Source: Streptomyces antarcticus (lineage in GTDB: Bacteria > Actinomycetota > Actinomycetes > Streptomycetales > Streptomycetaceae). Taken from it: a stretch of 64,000 nt of DNA. The stretch covers positions 1 to 64,000 of the forward strand of contig NZ_JAPNLM010000013.1 in NCBI RefSeq assembly GCF_026627255.1, read 5' to 3'. Below the pieces are notes generated by a model that saw only the letters and a list, made by a program, of their open reading frames with translations, had not been told where the DNA came from and did no database searches. The translations under genes were made by a program, and so were the position numbers. Within the stretch, counting starts at the first letter, position 1. Every line of letters starts with the position of its first letter. Shown here in pieces: positions 8,284 through 16,109 of this stretch.

Positions 8284-9435
8284 TCAGGAGAGCCGGGACC
8301 GCCGGTACAGAATGGCGCCGCCCAGGATCAGGGCCGAGGCGAGCGCGGCCGCCGCCGCGGGCTGACCCGCGCCGGTCTCCGCCAGAACGGAAGCGGTGAC
8401 CCCCGTCGGCGCGGGCGCCGGTACGGGAGCCGGGACCGGAGCGGGGGCCGGGACGGGCGCCGGAGCCGGGGTCAGGTGGACCGGCGCGTCACCGCCGGGG
8501 GCGGCCGGCGGCTGGTCGACGGTCGGCCGTACGGTCTCCGGAGCCGGAGCCGGGTGCTCCACGGGCTGGCTTCCGCGCGGCGGTCCCACGGGCCCCTCCT
8601 CCGGAACCGGTGCGGGCTCCGGCGCGGGCAGCGGTACGGGTGCCTCCGGGGCCGGGGCCGGGGCCGGCAGCGGGGCGGGCGCCTCGTGGACCGGCGGCGG
8701 CTGGGGGGCCGGGTACTCCCCGACGGGCCCCGGCTCCGGCTGCTCGGGCGCCGGCGGGGCGTGGTGCGCGGGCGGGGCGTGGTGTGGGGGAGGCGCGGAC
8801 CCGGGGTGGTCGTCGCACTCCTCCTCGGCCTGCTCCTCGCCGGGACCGCCGTAGCCGCCCCGGTGCTCCGGCTCCTGCTCCTCGTGGCGCGGGGCCGCGT
8901 GCCGGGGGCCGGTCCGGGCCGGCTCCGCGTGGCCCGGGACCTCGTGCGGGGCTTCGTACCGCGGGGTCTCGTGCGGGGCTTCGTACCGAGGGGCCGCGTG
9001 CCGGGGGCCCTCGTGCCGCGGGGCCGCGTGCCGGGGGCCCTCGTGCCGCGGCTCCTCGTGGCGCTGCTCCGGCATCGCGTGCCGGGCGTCGCGCTCGTCG
9101 AGGTAGCGCTCGAGTGCCTCGGCGTTCTCGGGGCTCAGGTAGCGCGCGTAGTCGTGGTCGTGTCCGGAGTCCGCGCCGGTGGTGGTGGCGCACCGGTTCC
9201 CCATCGCGGGGTTGAGCGCCGCACCGCCGTCCACGCTGTTGCCGCAGACGTTCGGGGCGAAGGTGATCGGTACCGAGACGCTGTTGCCGGACAGCACGCC
9301 CGGCGAATGCGAGGCCTCGGCGGCCGCTCCGGGGTGTGCGTAGGCCGCGCCGGTCGCGATCGACAGCAGGCTCGACGCGGCTGCCGCCGTGAGCATCCCC
9401 TTGCCCAGTACCTGTCGGCTCAGTACCTGTCGCAT
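8284..9435 (-). CDS. Long, sortase-anchored chaplin-like protein with one chaplin domain
   Basis: 383 residues from the ATG at 9435 (ribosome site AGGGAAGGA); the open frame runs further upstream but without a better start. Signal peptide 1-33 (cleaved after AYA). One chaplin domain at about 42-82 (SPGVLSGNSVSVPITFAPNV, Cys64 and Cys82). Then about 260 residues of low-complexity stalk: His/Pro/Glu/Arg repeats (RHEGPRHAAP units) followed by Pro/Ala/Val repeats. At 351-355 is the sorting signal LAETG, then a hydrophobic helix and a basic tail RRSR, typical of class E sortase substrates. Classical long chaplins ChpA-C carry two chaplin domains and a much shorter spacer, so this architecture is unusual. 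It should be covalently linked to peptidoglycan and nucleate chaplin fibres. Confidence 0.88.
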   Translation of the reverse strand: MRQVLSRQVLGKGMLTAAAASSLLSIATGAAYAHPGAAAEASHSPGVLSGNSVSVPITFAPNVCGNSVDGGAALNPAMGNRCATTTGADSGHDHDYARYLSPENAEALERYLDERDARHAMPEQRHEEPRHEGPRHAAPRHEGPRHAAPRYEAPHETPRYEAPHEVPGHAEPARTGPRHAAPRHEEQEPEHRGGYGGPGEEQAEEECDDHPGSAPPPHHAPPAHHAPPAPEQPEPGPVGEYPAPQPPPVHEAPAPLPAPAPAPEAPVPLPAPEPAPVPEEGPVGPPRGSQPVEHPAPAPETVRPTVDQPPAAPGGDAPVHLTPAPAPVPAPAPVPAPVPAPAPTGVTASVLAETGAGQPAAAAALASALILGGAILYRRSRLS

Positions 9436-9556
9436 GGGTCCTTCCCTGTCTACCGGCGCTGCTGCCGGTGCTGAATCGGAGGTGGCCCCGGAGTGCACCG
9501 CCGTGCACTCCGAGGCCACCCCGAGGAGGTCCGCCCTCGCGGGCGCAGGCGCTTCG

Positions 9557-9790
9557 TCAGGCGTTGACGCAGGTGTTGCCGAACGCGGGGTTCAGCAGCG
9601 CGATCACGTTGACGGTGTTGCCGCAGACGTTGACCGGGATGTGCACCGGGACCTGGAGCAGGTTGCCGGACAGCACGCCGGGGGAACCCACGGCCGCGCC
9701 CTTGGCACCGGCGTCGGCCATGGCGGGGGAGGCGGCACCGGCGGCCATCAGAACGCCGGCGGTCAGCACGAGTGCCTTCTTGTACGTCAT
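9557..9790 (-). CDS. chp: Short chaplin
   Basis: 77 residues with signal peptide MTYKKALVLTAGVLMAAGAA (cleavage near AMA) and one chaplin domain (GSPGVLSGNLLQVPVHIPVN, cysteine pair in CGNTVNVIALLNPAFGNTC). The start ATG at 9790 has the ribosome site GGAAAGGA; the open frame continues upstream but there it is non-coding in character. Nearly identical to the chaplin at 7432 in the mature part, so the two are probably duplicates. It lies just upstream of the long chaplin-like gene on the same strand (121 bp apart). Confidence 0.95.
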   Translation of the reverse strand: MTYKKALVLTAGVLMAAGAASPAMADAGAKGAAVGSPGVLSGNLLQVPVHIPVNVCGNTVNVIALLNPAFGNTCVNA

Positions 9791-9976
9791 TTGATTTCGA
9801 TCCTTTCCCGCAGAGGCGTATCCACTGCAGAAATAACAACGAGCGGGTTCCGGAAAAGAAACCGGATGTTTTCGGCGATGGTGCGGCAATTCACCCCGAT
9901 GCCCGGCTGGAAATAGGGGCCGCCGATTGATAGGCGTCGCTATTCGTCCGGGCGGCCGGGCCGGGCCCTGCACGCG

Positions 9977-10013
9977 GCGAGGCCGCCGCGACCCGAAGGT
10001 GCGGCGGCCTCGC
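9977..10013 (-). terminator. Hairpin terminator after the second rodlin gene
   Basis: GCGAGGCCGCCGC (9977-9989) pairs perfectly with GCGGCGGCCTCGC (10001-10013), starting 16 bp beyond the rodlin stop. Confidence 0.7.
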
Positions 10014-10028
10014 TGGCGCGGACCTCGG

Positions 10029-10439
10029 TCAGCTGCCGGAGGAGACGTTGCCCGAGAGGACCGGGATGTTGCTGAGGATGTGCGAGAGAGCCTCGTCGCC
10101 CTTGGCCTGGGTGGAGTTCTCGGTGCACTGCTGGTTCTGCGGGCTGGACAGGACGGGGATGTCCTGGACGCCGACGTTGACCAGGGCCAGCACGGACTGC
10201 ACGTTGGCCTTCGCGGGGAGGGCGATGCAGGGCTTGTTGAACGAGCCCTGGATCAGCGCCATCTGCGGGCTCATGTTGCCGTAGGTGGCCTGGTTGCCGT
10301 AGATCTGCGCGGCGTTGTTGCCGTTCGAGGTGTTGACGCCGTTGTCGTTACCGATGGCCATCGCCTGCGGCGCCATGGCGGCACCCATGCCCACGACCGA
10401 GGCCGCAACCGCTGCCGTGGCCATCATCTTCTTGATCAT
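10029..10439 (-). CDS. rdl: Rodlin (rodlet-layer protein), RdlA/RdlB family
   Basis: 136 residues, the same length as the rodlin at 6093 and clearly its paralogue: signal peptide MIKKMMATAAVAASVVGMGA, then IGNDNGVNTSNGNNAAQIYG and QQCTENSTQAKGDEALSHIL. The N-terminal half of the mature protein is more diverged than the C-terminal half. In S. coelicolor both rodlins are needed for rodlets. There the two genes are adjacent and divergent; here they face the same way and flank the chaplin genes. Ribosome site AAGGGA before the ATG. Confidence 0.95.
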   Translation of the reverse strand: MIKKMMATAAVAASVVGMGAAMAPQAMAIGNDNGVNTSNGNNAAQIYGNQATYGNMSPQMALIQGSFNKPCIALPAKANVQSVLALVNVGVQDIPVLSSPQNQQCTENSTQAKGDEALSHILSNIPVLSGNVSSGS

Positions 10440-10902
10440 TGTCGTCCCTTTTTTGCAGGATTGCCCGGTACCGGAGCACTCGGATCAACGGCCCGGACCC
10501 TGTTTGGGTTGCGTGGCTTCACCCGGATGCCGACGTTTCGGACGGCGCGGTTGACGTTCCGGTGCCTGGGCGTTGACGCGGGAGCCGCCGAACGGGGGTT
10601 TTCCGCGAGGCGATCGGGTGCTCGGATCCGCTGCGCGCGTTCGCCGTGCGGCGGCGGGGCTCCGGGGTGGACCGCCTCCCGGGAGGCCGGGAAGGCGCCG
10701 GGGGGAGCCGTCCGCCGGCTTGCCCTTCTCCCGTTTTTCTTTTCGTTCGAACAATGGTGCATGCGATAACGACCCGTCCGCTATGAGGGTGCGTGCCATC
10801 GCCCAAAAGGCCGTACAGGCGAGTCCGACGTGATTTCCGGCCTGATTTCTGACAAAGTTCACTCCTGTTTTGTTCCCCCTGATCGAAAATGGAGACAGGG
10901 TC
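10440..10902. other. 463-bp divergent intergenic region without a gene
   Basis: This region separates the minus-strand rodlin from the plus-strand secreted protein that heads the sugar cluster. Several open frames cross it on both strands, but none has a ribosome site or plausible protein sequence. The right-hand 150 bp is noticeably AT-richer, with T-runs (10734-10746) and A/T-rich patches near 10830-10890, as expected for promoters. No operator or riboswitch could be recognised. Confidence 0.6.
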
Positions 10903-11997
10903 ATGGGTTCCTCCCGCAGAATCCTCGGCGCGCTCGGTCTGCTGTCCTGCCTCGCACTTTCCGCACACGTTCCCGCGGCGCTGGCCGCGGAGGCTCCCGC
11001 CCCCAGGGAGCTGGCCCGGGTCCCGTTCACCGAGCGTTACCAGGCCGTCCTCCACGGCGGGCTGGTGCGGGCCTCCAACTCCGGCATCAGCTGCCGCCGG
11101 GAGGCGTCCCCGGACGCCGAGCCGTGCGCCGAGGTCAAGCGGGGCGCGGCCGGGGTCAACGGCGACTTCGAGATGTTCTACAGCGAGGTCGACAAGGACC
11201 CCGACACCTACAACTCCACCCGCGCCGAGCTCAAGGTGCCGCAGGGCGCGAAGGTCGCGTACGCCCGCCTCTACTGGGGCGGCAACCTGCGCGTCGGCGA
11301 GCAGAAGCCGCCGCAGGACAACGGCCGGGTGCTGGTCGCCGAGCCGGGCGGCGCCTACAAGGAGGTCCTCGCCGACACGGTGATGGGCCACCGCGTGGAC
11401 GCCGGCAGTGACGCCTACCAGGCCAGCGCGGACGTGACCCCGCTGGTCCGCAAGGGCGGCGCGGGGATGTGGACGGTGGCGCAGCTCAACATCGCCATGG
11501 GGCACTCCGAGGTGGGTGCCTGGGGCGGCTGGACGCTGGTCGTCGCCTACGAGCACCCGCGGGAGCCGGTGCGCCGGGTCTCGCTGTGGGACGGCTTCGA
11601 GGGGCTGGCGGCCCGGGCCGCCGACGGGATCGTCGAGGTCGAGGGCCTGGACGCGCCGCCCGGCTCCGCGGGGCGGGTCGGGGTGGTCGGGTACGACGGG
11701 GACCGCGGGGTCCTCGGAGACTCGCTCAGCGTGACGTCGGACAGTGGGCGGAGGGTCAATCTCAGCGATTCAGAAAATCCTTTTAATGATGTTATGAATT
11801 CCACGATCACGGAATTCGGGCATCACTCGTTCGTGCGACAGCCCGAACATATGAATAATCTCGGATATGACGCGGACGTGTTCGATTTGAGTCCCGCACT
11901 GTCCGGTGGTGCCCGCAGTCTGAGCTTCAGGTTCACGGGCGAAAGTCAGGGTCATTTCCTCGGTGTGCTCTTCGTACAGACAGACGCGCGCCGCTGA
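10903..11997 (+). CDS. Large secreted beta-rich protein heading the exopolysaccharide cluster, unknown function
   Basis: 364 residues from the ATG at 10903 (GGAGACAGGG ribosome site just upstream); an earlier GTG/ATG at 10870 is possible but would bury the signal peptide. Signal peptide MGSSRRILGALGLLSCLALS, cleaved near ALAA. The mature protein contains VAYARLYWGGNLRVGE, GGWTLVVAYEHP and RVSLWDGFEGL. I associate this motif set with the N-terminal beta-sandwich of large DUF11/adhesin-type surface proteins, but no named family is certain. The last quarter (about 11755-11950) uses AT-rich codons unlike the rest. Only 19 bp separate it from the first glycosyltransferase, suggesting one transcript. 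Confidence 0.75.
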   Translation: MGSSRRILGALGLLSCLALSAHVPAALAAEAPAPRELARVPFTERYQAVLHGGLVRASNSGISCRREASPDAEPCAEVKRGAAGVNGDFEMFYSEVDKDPDTYNSTRAELKVPQGAKVAYARLYWGGNLRVGEQKPPQDNGRVLVAEPGGAYKEVLADTVMGHRVDAGSDAYQASADVTPLVRKGGAGMWTVAQLNIAMGHSEVGAWGGWTLVVAYEHPREPVRRVSLWDGFEGLAARAADGIVEVEGLDAPPGSAGRVGVVGYDGDRGVLGDSLSVTSDSGRRVNLSDSENPFNDVMNSTITEFGHHSFVRQPEHMNNLGYDADVFDLSPALSGGARSLSFRFTGESQGHFLGVLFVQTDARR

Positions 11998-12016
11998 ACC
12001 CAGGGGACCACTCCAC

Positions 12017-13204
12017 GTGCCCACACAGCCTTTGGCAGGACAACTGCCGACCGTCCTCCACCTCGTCCAGCCCGTCGACGGCGGGGTCGCCCGCGTCGTC
12101 GTCGACCTCGTCCGCGCGCAGAGCGCCGCGGGCCTGCGCGCCGTCGTCGGCTGCCCGCCCGGCGGGTTCCTCGCCGACGCGGCCCGGGAAGCCGGTGCGC
12201 GGGTGCTCACCTGGCGCGCCGGGCGGGCCCCCGGGCCCGGACTGCCCGCCGAGGTGACCGGCGCCCGGCGGCTGCTCCGCCGCGTCCGCCCCGACCTGCT
12301 GCACGCGCACAGCGCCAAGGCCGGACTGGCCGGCCGGCTCGCCGCACGCGGATCCGTACCCACCGTCTTCCAGCCCCACGCCTGGTCCTTCGACGCCGTC
12401 TCCGGGGCCACCGGAGCGCTCGCCCTGCGCTGGGAGCGGTACGGGGCCCGCTGGGCCGACCGGGTGCTCTGCGTCAGCGAGGCCGAACGCCGTGCCGGGG
12501 AGTCCGAGGGGATCACCGCCCACTGGTCGGTGATCCGCAACGGCGTCGACCTCGACCACTTCGGTCCCGGCGGTCCCGACCCCGGCCCCGTCCGTGCGGG
12601 AGCGCGCGCCGAACTGCCGCTGCCCGCCGCCTTCCAGGGTGACGGGCCGCTCGTCGTGTGCGTCGGCCGGATCTGCCCGCAGAAGGGGCAGGACGTCCTG
12701 CTGAGGGCCTGGCCGGAGGTGCTGGGCACGGTCCCCGGCGCCCGGCTCGCGCTCGTCGGGGACGGCCCCGACGTCGAGCGGCTGCGCCGCGCCGCACCGC
12801 CCGGAGTCCTCTTCGCGGGCCCCGCCCCCGACATCCGGCCGTGGCTTCGGGCCGCCGATCTCGTTGTACTGCCGTCGCGGTGGGAAGGCATGGCGCTCGC
12901 CCCGCTCGAAGCCATGGCCTGCGGCCGCCCGGTCCTGGTCTCGGACGTCAGCGGAGCCCGGGAGAGCCTGCCGCCCGGCCAGGGACGGCTGTGCCTGGTG
13001 CCGCCGGAGGACCCGACGGCCCTGGCCAAGGCCCTGGGGCGGCTCCTCGCCGAACCGCGGCTCCTCGCCGAACTCGGCGAGCAGGCCCGGCAGCACGCCC
13101 GGACCGAATTCGACGTGCGGCGGACCACGGACGCGGTCACCGGTCTGTACCACGAACTGCTGGGCAGGCCCCGGCCCTTGAACCAGGAGCGCATCAGCCG
13201 ATGA
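12017..13204 (+). CDS. Glycosyltransferase, GT4 family
   Basis: 395 residues from a GTG at 12017, chosen because AGGGGA lies 9 bp upstream and because N-terminal homology begins at LPTVLHLVQPVDGGVARVVV. GT-B fold: acceptor half with VRPDLLHAHSAKAGLAGRLA, donor half with PLVVCVGRICPQKGQDVLLR and the EX7E motif in RWEGMALAPLEAMACGRP. Such retaining enzymes add sugars from nucleotide donors to a lipid-linked acceptor at the cytoplasmic face. The stop overlaps the start of the sugar transferase gene (ATGA), so they are translationally coupled. Donor sugar unknown. Confidence 0.9.
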   Translation: MPTQPLAGQLPTVLHLVQPVDGGVARVVVDLVRAQSAAGLRAVVGCPPGGFLADAAREAGARVLTWRAGRAPGPGLPAEVTGARRLLRRVRPDLLHAHSAKAGLAGRLAARGSVPTVFQPHAWSFDAVSGATGALALRWERYGARWADRVLCVSEAERRAGESEGITAHWSVIRNGVDLDHFGPGGPDPGPVRAGARAELPLPAAFQGDGPLVVCVGRICPQKGQDVLLRAWPEVLGTVPGARLALVGDGPDVERLRRAAPPGVLFAGPAPDIRPWLRAADLVVLPSRWEGMALAPLEAMACGRPVLVSDVSGARESLPPGQGRLCLVPPEDPTALAKALGRLLAEPRLLAELGEQARQHARTEFDVRRTTDAVTGLYHELLGRPRPLNQERISR

Positions 13205-14733
13205 CGATGGACAGCGCACCCGCCCGGCACACCGGGCAGGGCGGCACGGGGCACGGCGGCGCGGCCGCCGGAACCACCGCCGTCCGCCGTTCCCGGGCCG
13301 CCATCCACCCCCCGCGCGGGCCCAAGGCCGGCCAGGCGCGGCCCGCCCTGCGGCCGCAGCGGGTCCGCCGCCGTGACGGGGTGCTCCCGCTGCTCACCGC
13401 CGACGCCCTCGCCGCCGTCCTCACCGCGGCGGCCCTGCCCGCCGCCGCCCCGCCGGGTACGGCGGCGCTGCCCGCCGCGGCGGCCGTACCCGCCGCCGTG
13501 CTGCTGGCCGCGCTGCACGCGCAGGCCGGGCTGTACCGGCCGCGCCTCGCACCCTCCGCCCTCCTCGAACTCCCCGCGCTCGCCGGGCGCTCCGCCGTCC
13601 TGTGGGCCGGTACCGCCGCCGTCGTCGCCGCCGTGGCCCCGGGCCGGGCCCTGGGCTGGGCCGCCCTGCTGACCGCCGTCTGCCTCCAGGTCGTCCTGGC
13701 GTGCGCGGGCCGCGGGCTCGTCAACCAGCTCCGGCGCCGCACCGCCGTCCGCAGGCCCGACTCCGCGCTCGTCGTCGGCCCCGGCGCCGGGGCCGGGGCG
13801 GTGGCCGCCGCCCTGCACGGCCGCCCCGAGTACGGGCTGCGGCCCGTCGGCCTCGCCGACACCGCCCCCGGGGACGCGGCGGACGCCGGGCCGCTGCCCG
13901 TCCTCGCCACCCACGAGGACGTCCGCCGCGCGGTCATCCAGAACTCGGTGCGGCACGCGGTGTTCACCCGCCCGCCGGAGGCCGACGAGCGGACCGCCTC
14001 GCTGGTCCGCCTCTTCCACGACCACGGCTGCCGGCTCTGGCTCGCCGACCCGGCCGGGACCGCCAAGGCCACCGGCATGCGGCTGGCGCACCCGGGCGAC
14101 CAGCTGTGGGGGTACGCCGTCCAGCCGCTGCTGCCCCGCCCCGCGCGGCCGCTGGAGCGCTGGGCCAAGCGGGGCATCGACGCCGCGCTCGCCCTGCTCG
14201 CGCTGGTCGCCGCCGCACCCGTGATGGCGCTGTGTGCGCTCGCCGTACGGACCTGCGACGGCCCCGGGGTGATCTTCCGGCAGGAGCGGGTCGGCCTGTA
14301 CGGGCGCCCGTTCACCCTGCTGAAGTTCCGCACCCTGCGCGCCGACGCGCACGAGTCCGCCACCCGCTGGACGGTCGCCGGGGACCGCAGGATGAGCCCG
14401 GTCGGCTCCTTCCTGCGCAAGTCCTCGCTGGACGAGCTGCCGCAACTGTGGAACGTCGTACGCGGTGACATGAGCCTGGTCGGCCCGCGGCCCGAACGGC
14501 CCTTCTTCGTCGCGAAGTTCTCCACCGTCCACCCCGGCTACGAGGCCCGCCACCGGATGCCCGTCGGCATCACCGGGCTCGCCCAGATCAACGGCCTGCG
14601 CGGGGACACCTCCATCGAGGACCGGGCCCGCTTCGACAACCACTACATCGACACCTGGTCGCTGTGGCAGGACCTGTGGATCCTCGCCCGCACCGCGGCC
14701 TCCTTCTTCCGGTTCCGGCTGGGGGGCAGCTGA
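13201..14733 (+). CDS. Polyprenyl-phosphate sugar-1-phosphate transferase (WcaJ/CpsE type)
   Basis: 510 residues. About 70 residues of hydrophilic N-terminus, a block of hydrophobic segments (about 75-180), a Rossmann-like middle part (SALVVGPGAGAGAVAAALHG), one more membrane helix, then the bacterial sugar-transferase domain: FRQERVGLYGRPFTLLKFRT, LRKSSLDELPQLWNVVRGDM, SLVGPRPERP. This enzyme starts a repeat unit by transferring a sugar-1-phosphate to undecaprenyl phosphate. Overlaps the genes on both sides by 4 bp or less. It defines the cluster as a lipid-linked (Wzx/Wzy) polysaccharide pathway. Confidence 0.93.
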   Translation: MTMDSAPARHTGQGGTGHGGAAAGTTAVRRSRAAIHPPRGPKAGQARPALRPQRVRRRDGVLPLLTADALAAVLTAAALPAAAPPGTAALPAAAAVPAAVLLAALHAQAGLYRPRLAPSALLELPALAGRSAVLWAGTAAVVAAVAPGRALGWAALLTAVCLQVVLACAGRGLVNQLRRRTAVRRPDSALVVGPGAGAGAVAAALHGRPEYGLRPVGLADTAPGDAADAGPLPVLATHEDVRRAVIQNSVRHAVFTRPPEADERTASLVRLFHDHGCRLWLADPAGTAKATGMRLAHPGDQLWGYAVQPLLPRPARPLERWAKRGIDAALALLALVAAAPVMALCALAVRTCDGPGVIFRQERVGLYGRPFTLLKFRTLRADAHESATRWTVAGDRRMSPVGSFLRKSSLDELPQLWNVVRGDMSLVGPRPERPFFVAKFSTVHPGYEARHRMPVGITGLAQINGLRGDTSIEDRARFDNHYIDTWSLWQDLWILARTAASFFRFRLGGS

Positions 14734-16109
14734 TGAGCCTGGCCGTGTCCCCGCACCGCGTACGGTCCGAGGTGCCGGGCCTGTTGCGCCGGCACTGGCC
14801 GCTGCTGCCGCTCGCCGCGACCGTGCTGTTCCTGCTCGCCCCGCTCCCGGCGGGCGACGCGACCGCATCCGGCAAGGTGGGCCCGGCCGACGCCGCCTCG
14901 CTGCTGCTGGTGTTCGTCTGCGCGGTGCAGGCACTGCGCGGGCGGGTCCGCGAGCTGAGCCCGCTGGGCGTCCTGATCCTCGGGACGCCCGCCGTGGGGC
15001 TCGCGGTGGCGACGGTGACGGCGGGCGACCCGTACGCCGCCCTGCCGGGCTTCGTGCGCTACCTCCAGGTCTTCGTCCTGGTCCCGGCGGCCGTGGTGCT
15101 GCTGGTGCGCGACGCCGGGGAGTTCCGGATCGCCGCCGGGTGCTTCGTGGTGCTGGCGCTGGTCCAGGGAGCGGTCGGGGTCGTGCAGTTCGCGACCCAC
15201 ACCGGAGCCTCGTACCAGGGCGAGGACATCCGCGCGGTGGGCACCTTCGGCCCCGGCGACGTCATGGGCATGGCCACCGTCGTGGCGTACGGGCTGATCG
15301 TGGCCACCGCCGCCGCGCTGGCGCCGGGACTGCCCCGTACGGTCCGCCGGGCGGCCGCGGGCGCGGCGCTCGCGCTCGCCCTGCCGCTGGTGCTGTCGTT
15401 CAGCCGGGGCGCCTGGATCGCCACCCTGGGAGCAGCCGTGCTGGTGATGGTGCTGGCCGGGATCCGGCGGGCGCTGAAGGTGCTCCTCGCGCTCGCCGCG
15501 GCCGGTGTGGTGCTGGTGGGCGGGCTCGGTGTCGGCTCCGAGATGGTCGCGGAGCGGCTGACTTCCATCACGCAGGTCTCCAGCGCCCCCGACCAGTCGG
15601 TGACCGACCGCTACACGATGTGGGCCGCCGCCGAGTCGATGTGGCGCGAGCGGCCGGCGGCGGGGGTGGGCCTCAAGGGGTTCCCCGCCCACCGGGACGG
15701 GCACTCCTCGCTGGGGCTGTCCTCCGGCAGCGACACCGCCGGGGCCGGGCAGGCGTACGTCCGCCAGCCGCTGCTGTCCCCGCACAACATGTACCTCCTG
15801 ATCCTCAGCGAGCAGGGCCTGATCGGGCTGACCGCCCTGGCGGGCGGCTGGGCGGCGCTGCTGGTCGCGGGCCTGAGACGGCTCGCGGGCGGCGGGCCGG
15901 TGCGGGACTGCGGGCTGATCGCGGTCGGCCTGCTCGCCTGGCAGCTGACCGACTTCCTCTACGCGGACATCGGCGGGCCGTCCACCGTCCTGACCGGGGT
16001 GATCATCGGTCTGGCCGCCTGGTGGGCCCTTCCCCCGCAGGACGCCGCGGCCGGGCGCACCCGCCCTCCGGCCGGCACGCGCACCGCTCCGGCCGCGGCC
16101 GGCCGGTGA
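14733..16109 (+). CDS. O-antigen ligase/polymerase-like membrane protein (Wzy_C)
   Basis: 458 residues, almost entirely hydrophobic with about 12 predicted membrane helices. The O-antigen ligase family region includes LVLSFSRGAWIATLGAAVLV and, after a large outside loop (about residues 275-355, RYTMWAAAESMWRERPAAGV), PHNMYLLILSEQGLIGL, the conserved H-N-x-Y/F-L motif. Enzymes of this type polymerise lipid-linked repeat units or attach chains to a carrier on the outer face. The ATG overlaps the previous stop (TGATG). In this cluster it is the best candidate for the Wzy polymerase. Confidence 0.88.
   Translation: MSLAVSPHRVRSEVPGLLRRHWPLLPLAATVLFLLAPLPAGDATASGKVGPADAASLLLVFVCAVQALRGRVRELSPLGVLILGTPAVGLAVATVTAGDPYAALPGFVRYLQVFVLVPAAVVLLVRDAGEFRIAAGCFVVLALVQGAVGVVQFATHTGASYQGEDIRAVGTFGPGDVMGMATVVAYGLIVATAAALAPGLPRTVRRAAAGAALALALPLVLSFSRGAWIATLGAAVLVMVLAGIRRALKVLLALAAAGVVLVGGLGVGSEMVAERLTSITQVSSAPDQSVTDRYTMWAAAESMWRERPAAGVGLKGFPAHRDGHSSLGLSSGSDTAGAGQAYVRQPLLSPHNMYLLILSEQGLIGLTALAGGWAALLVAGLRRLAGGGPVRDCGLIAVGLLAWQLTDFLYADIGGPSTVLTGVIIGLAAWWALPPQDAAAGRTRPPAGTRTAPAAAGR

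Noticed and set aside
10485-10902. Small genes in the rodlin/secreted-protein gap
   Set aside because: Open frames here have no ribosome sites and read as low-complexity; the AT-rich right part looks like promoter DNA.
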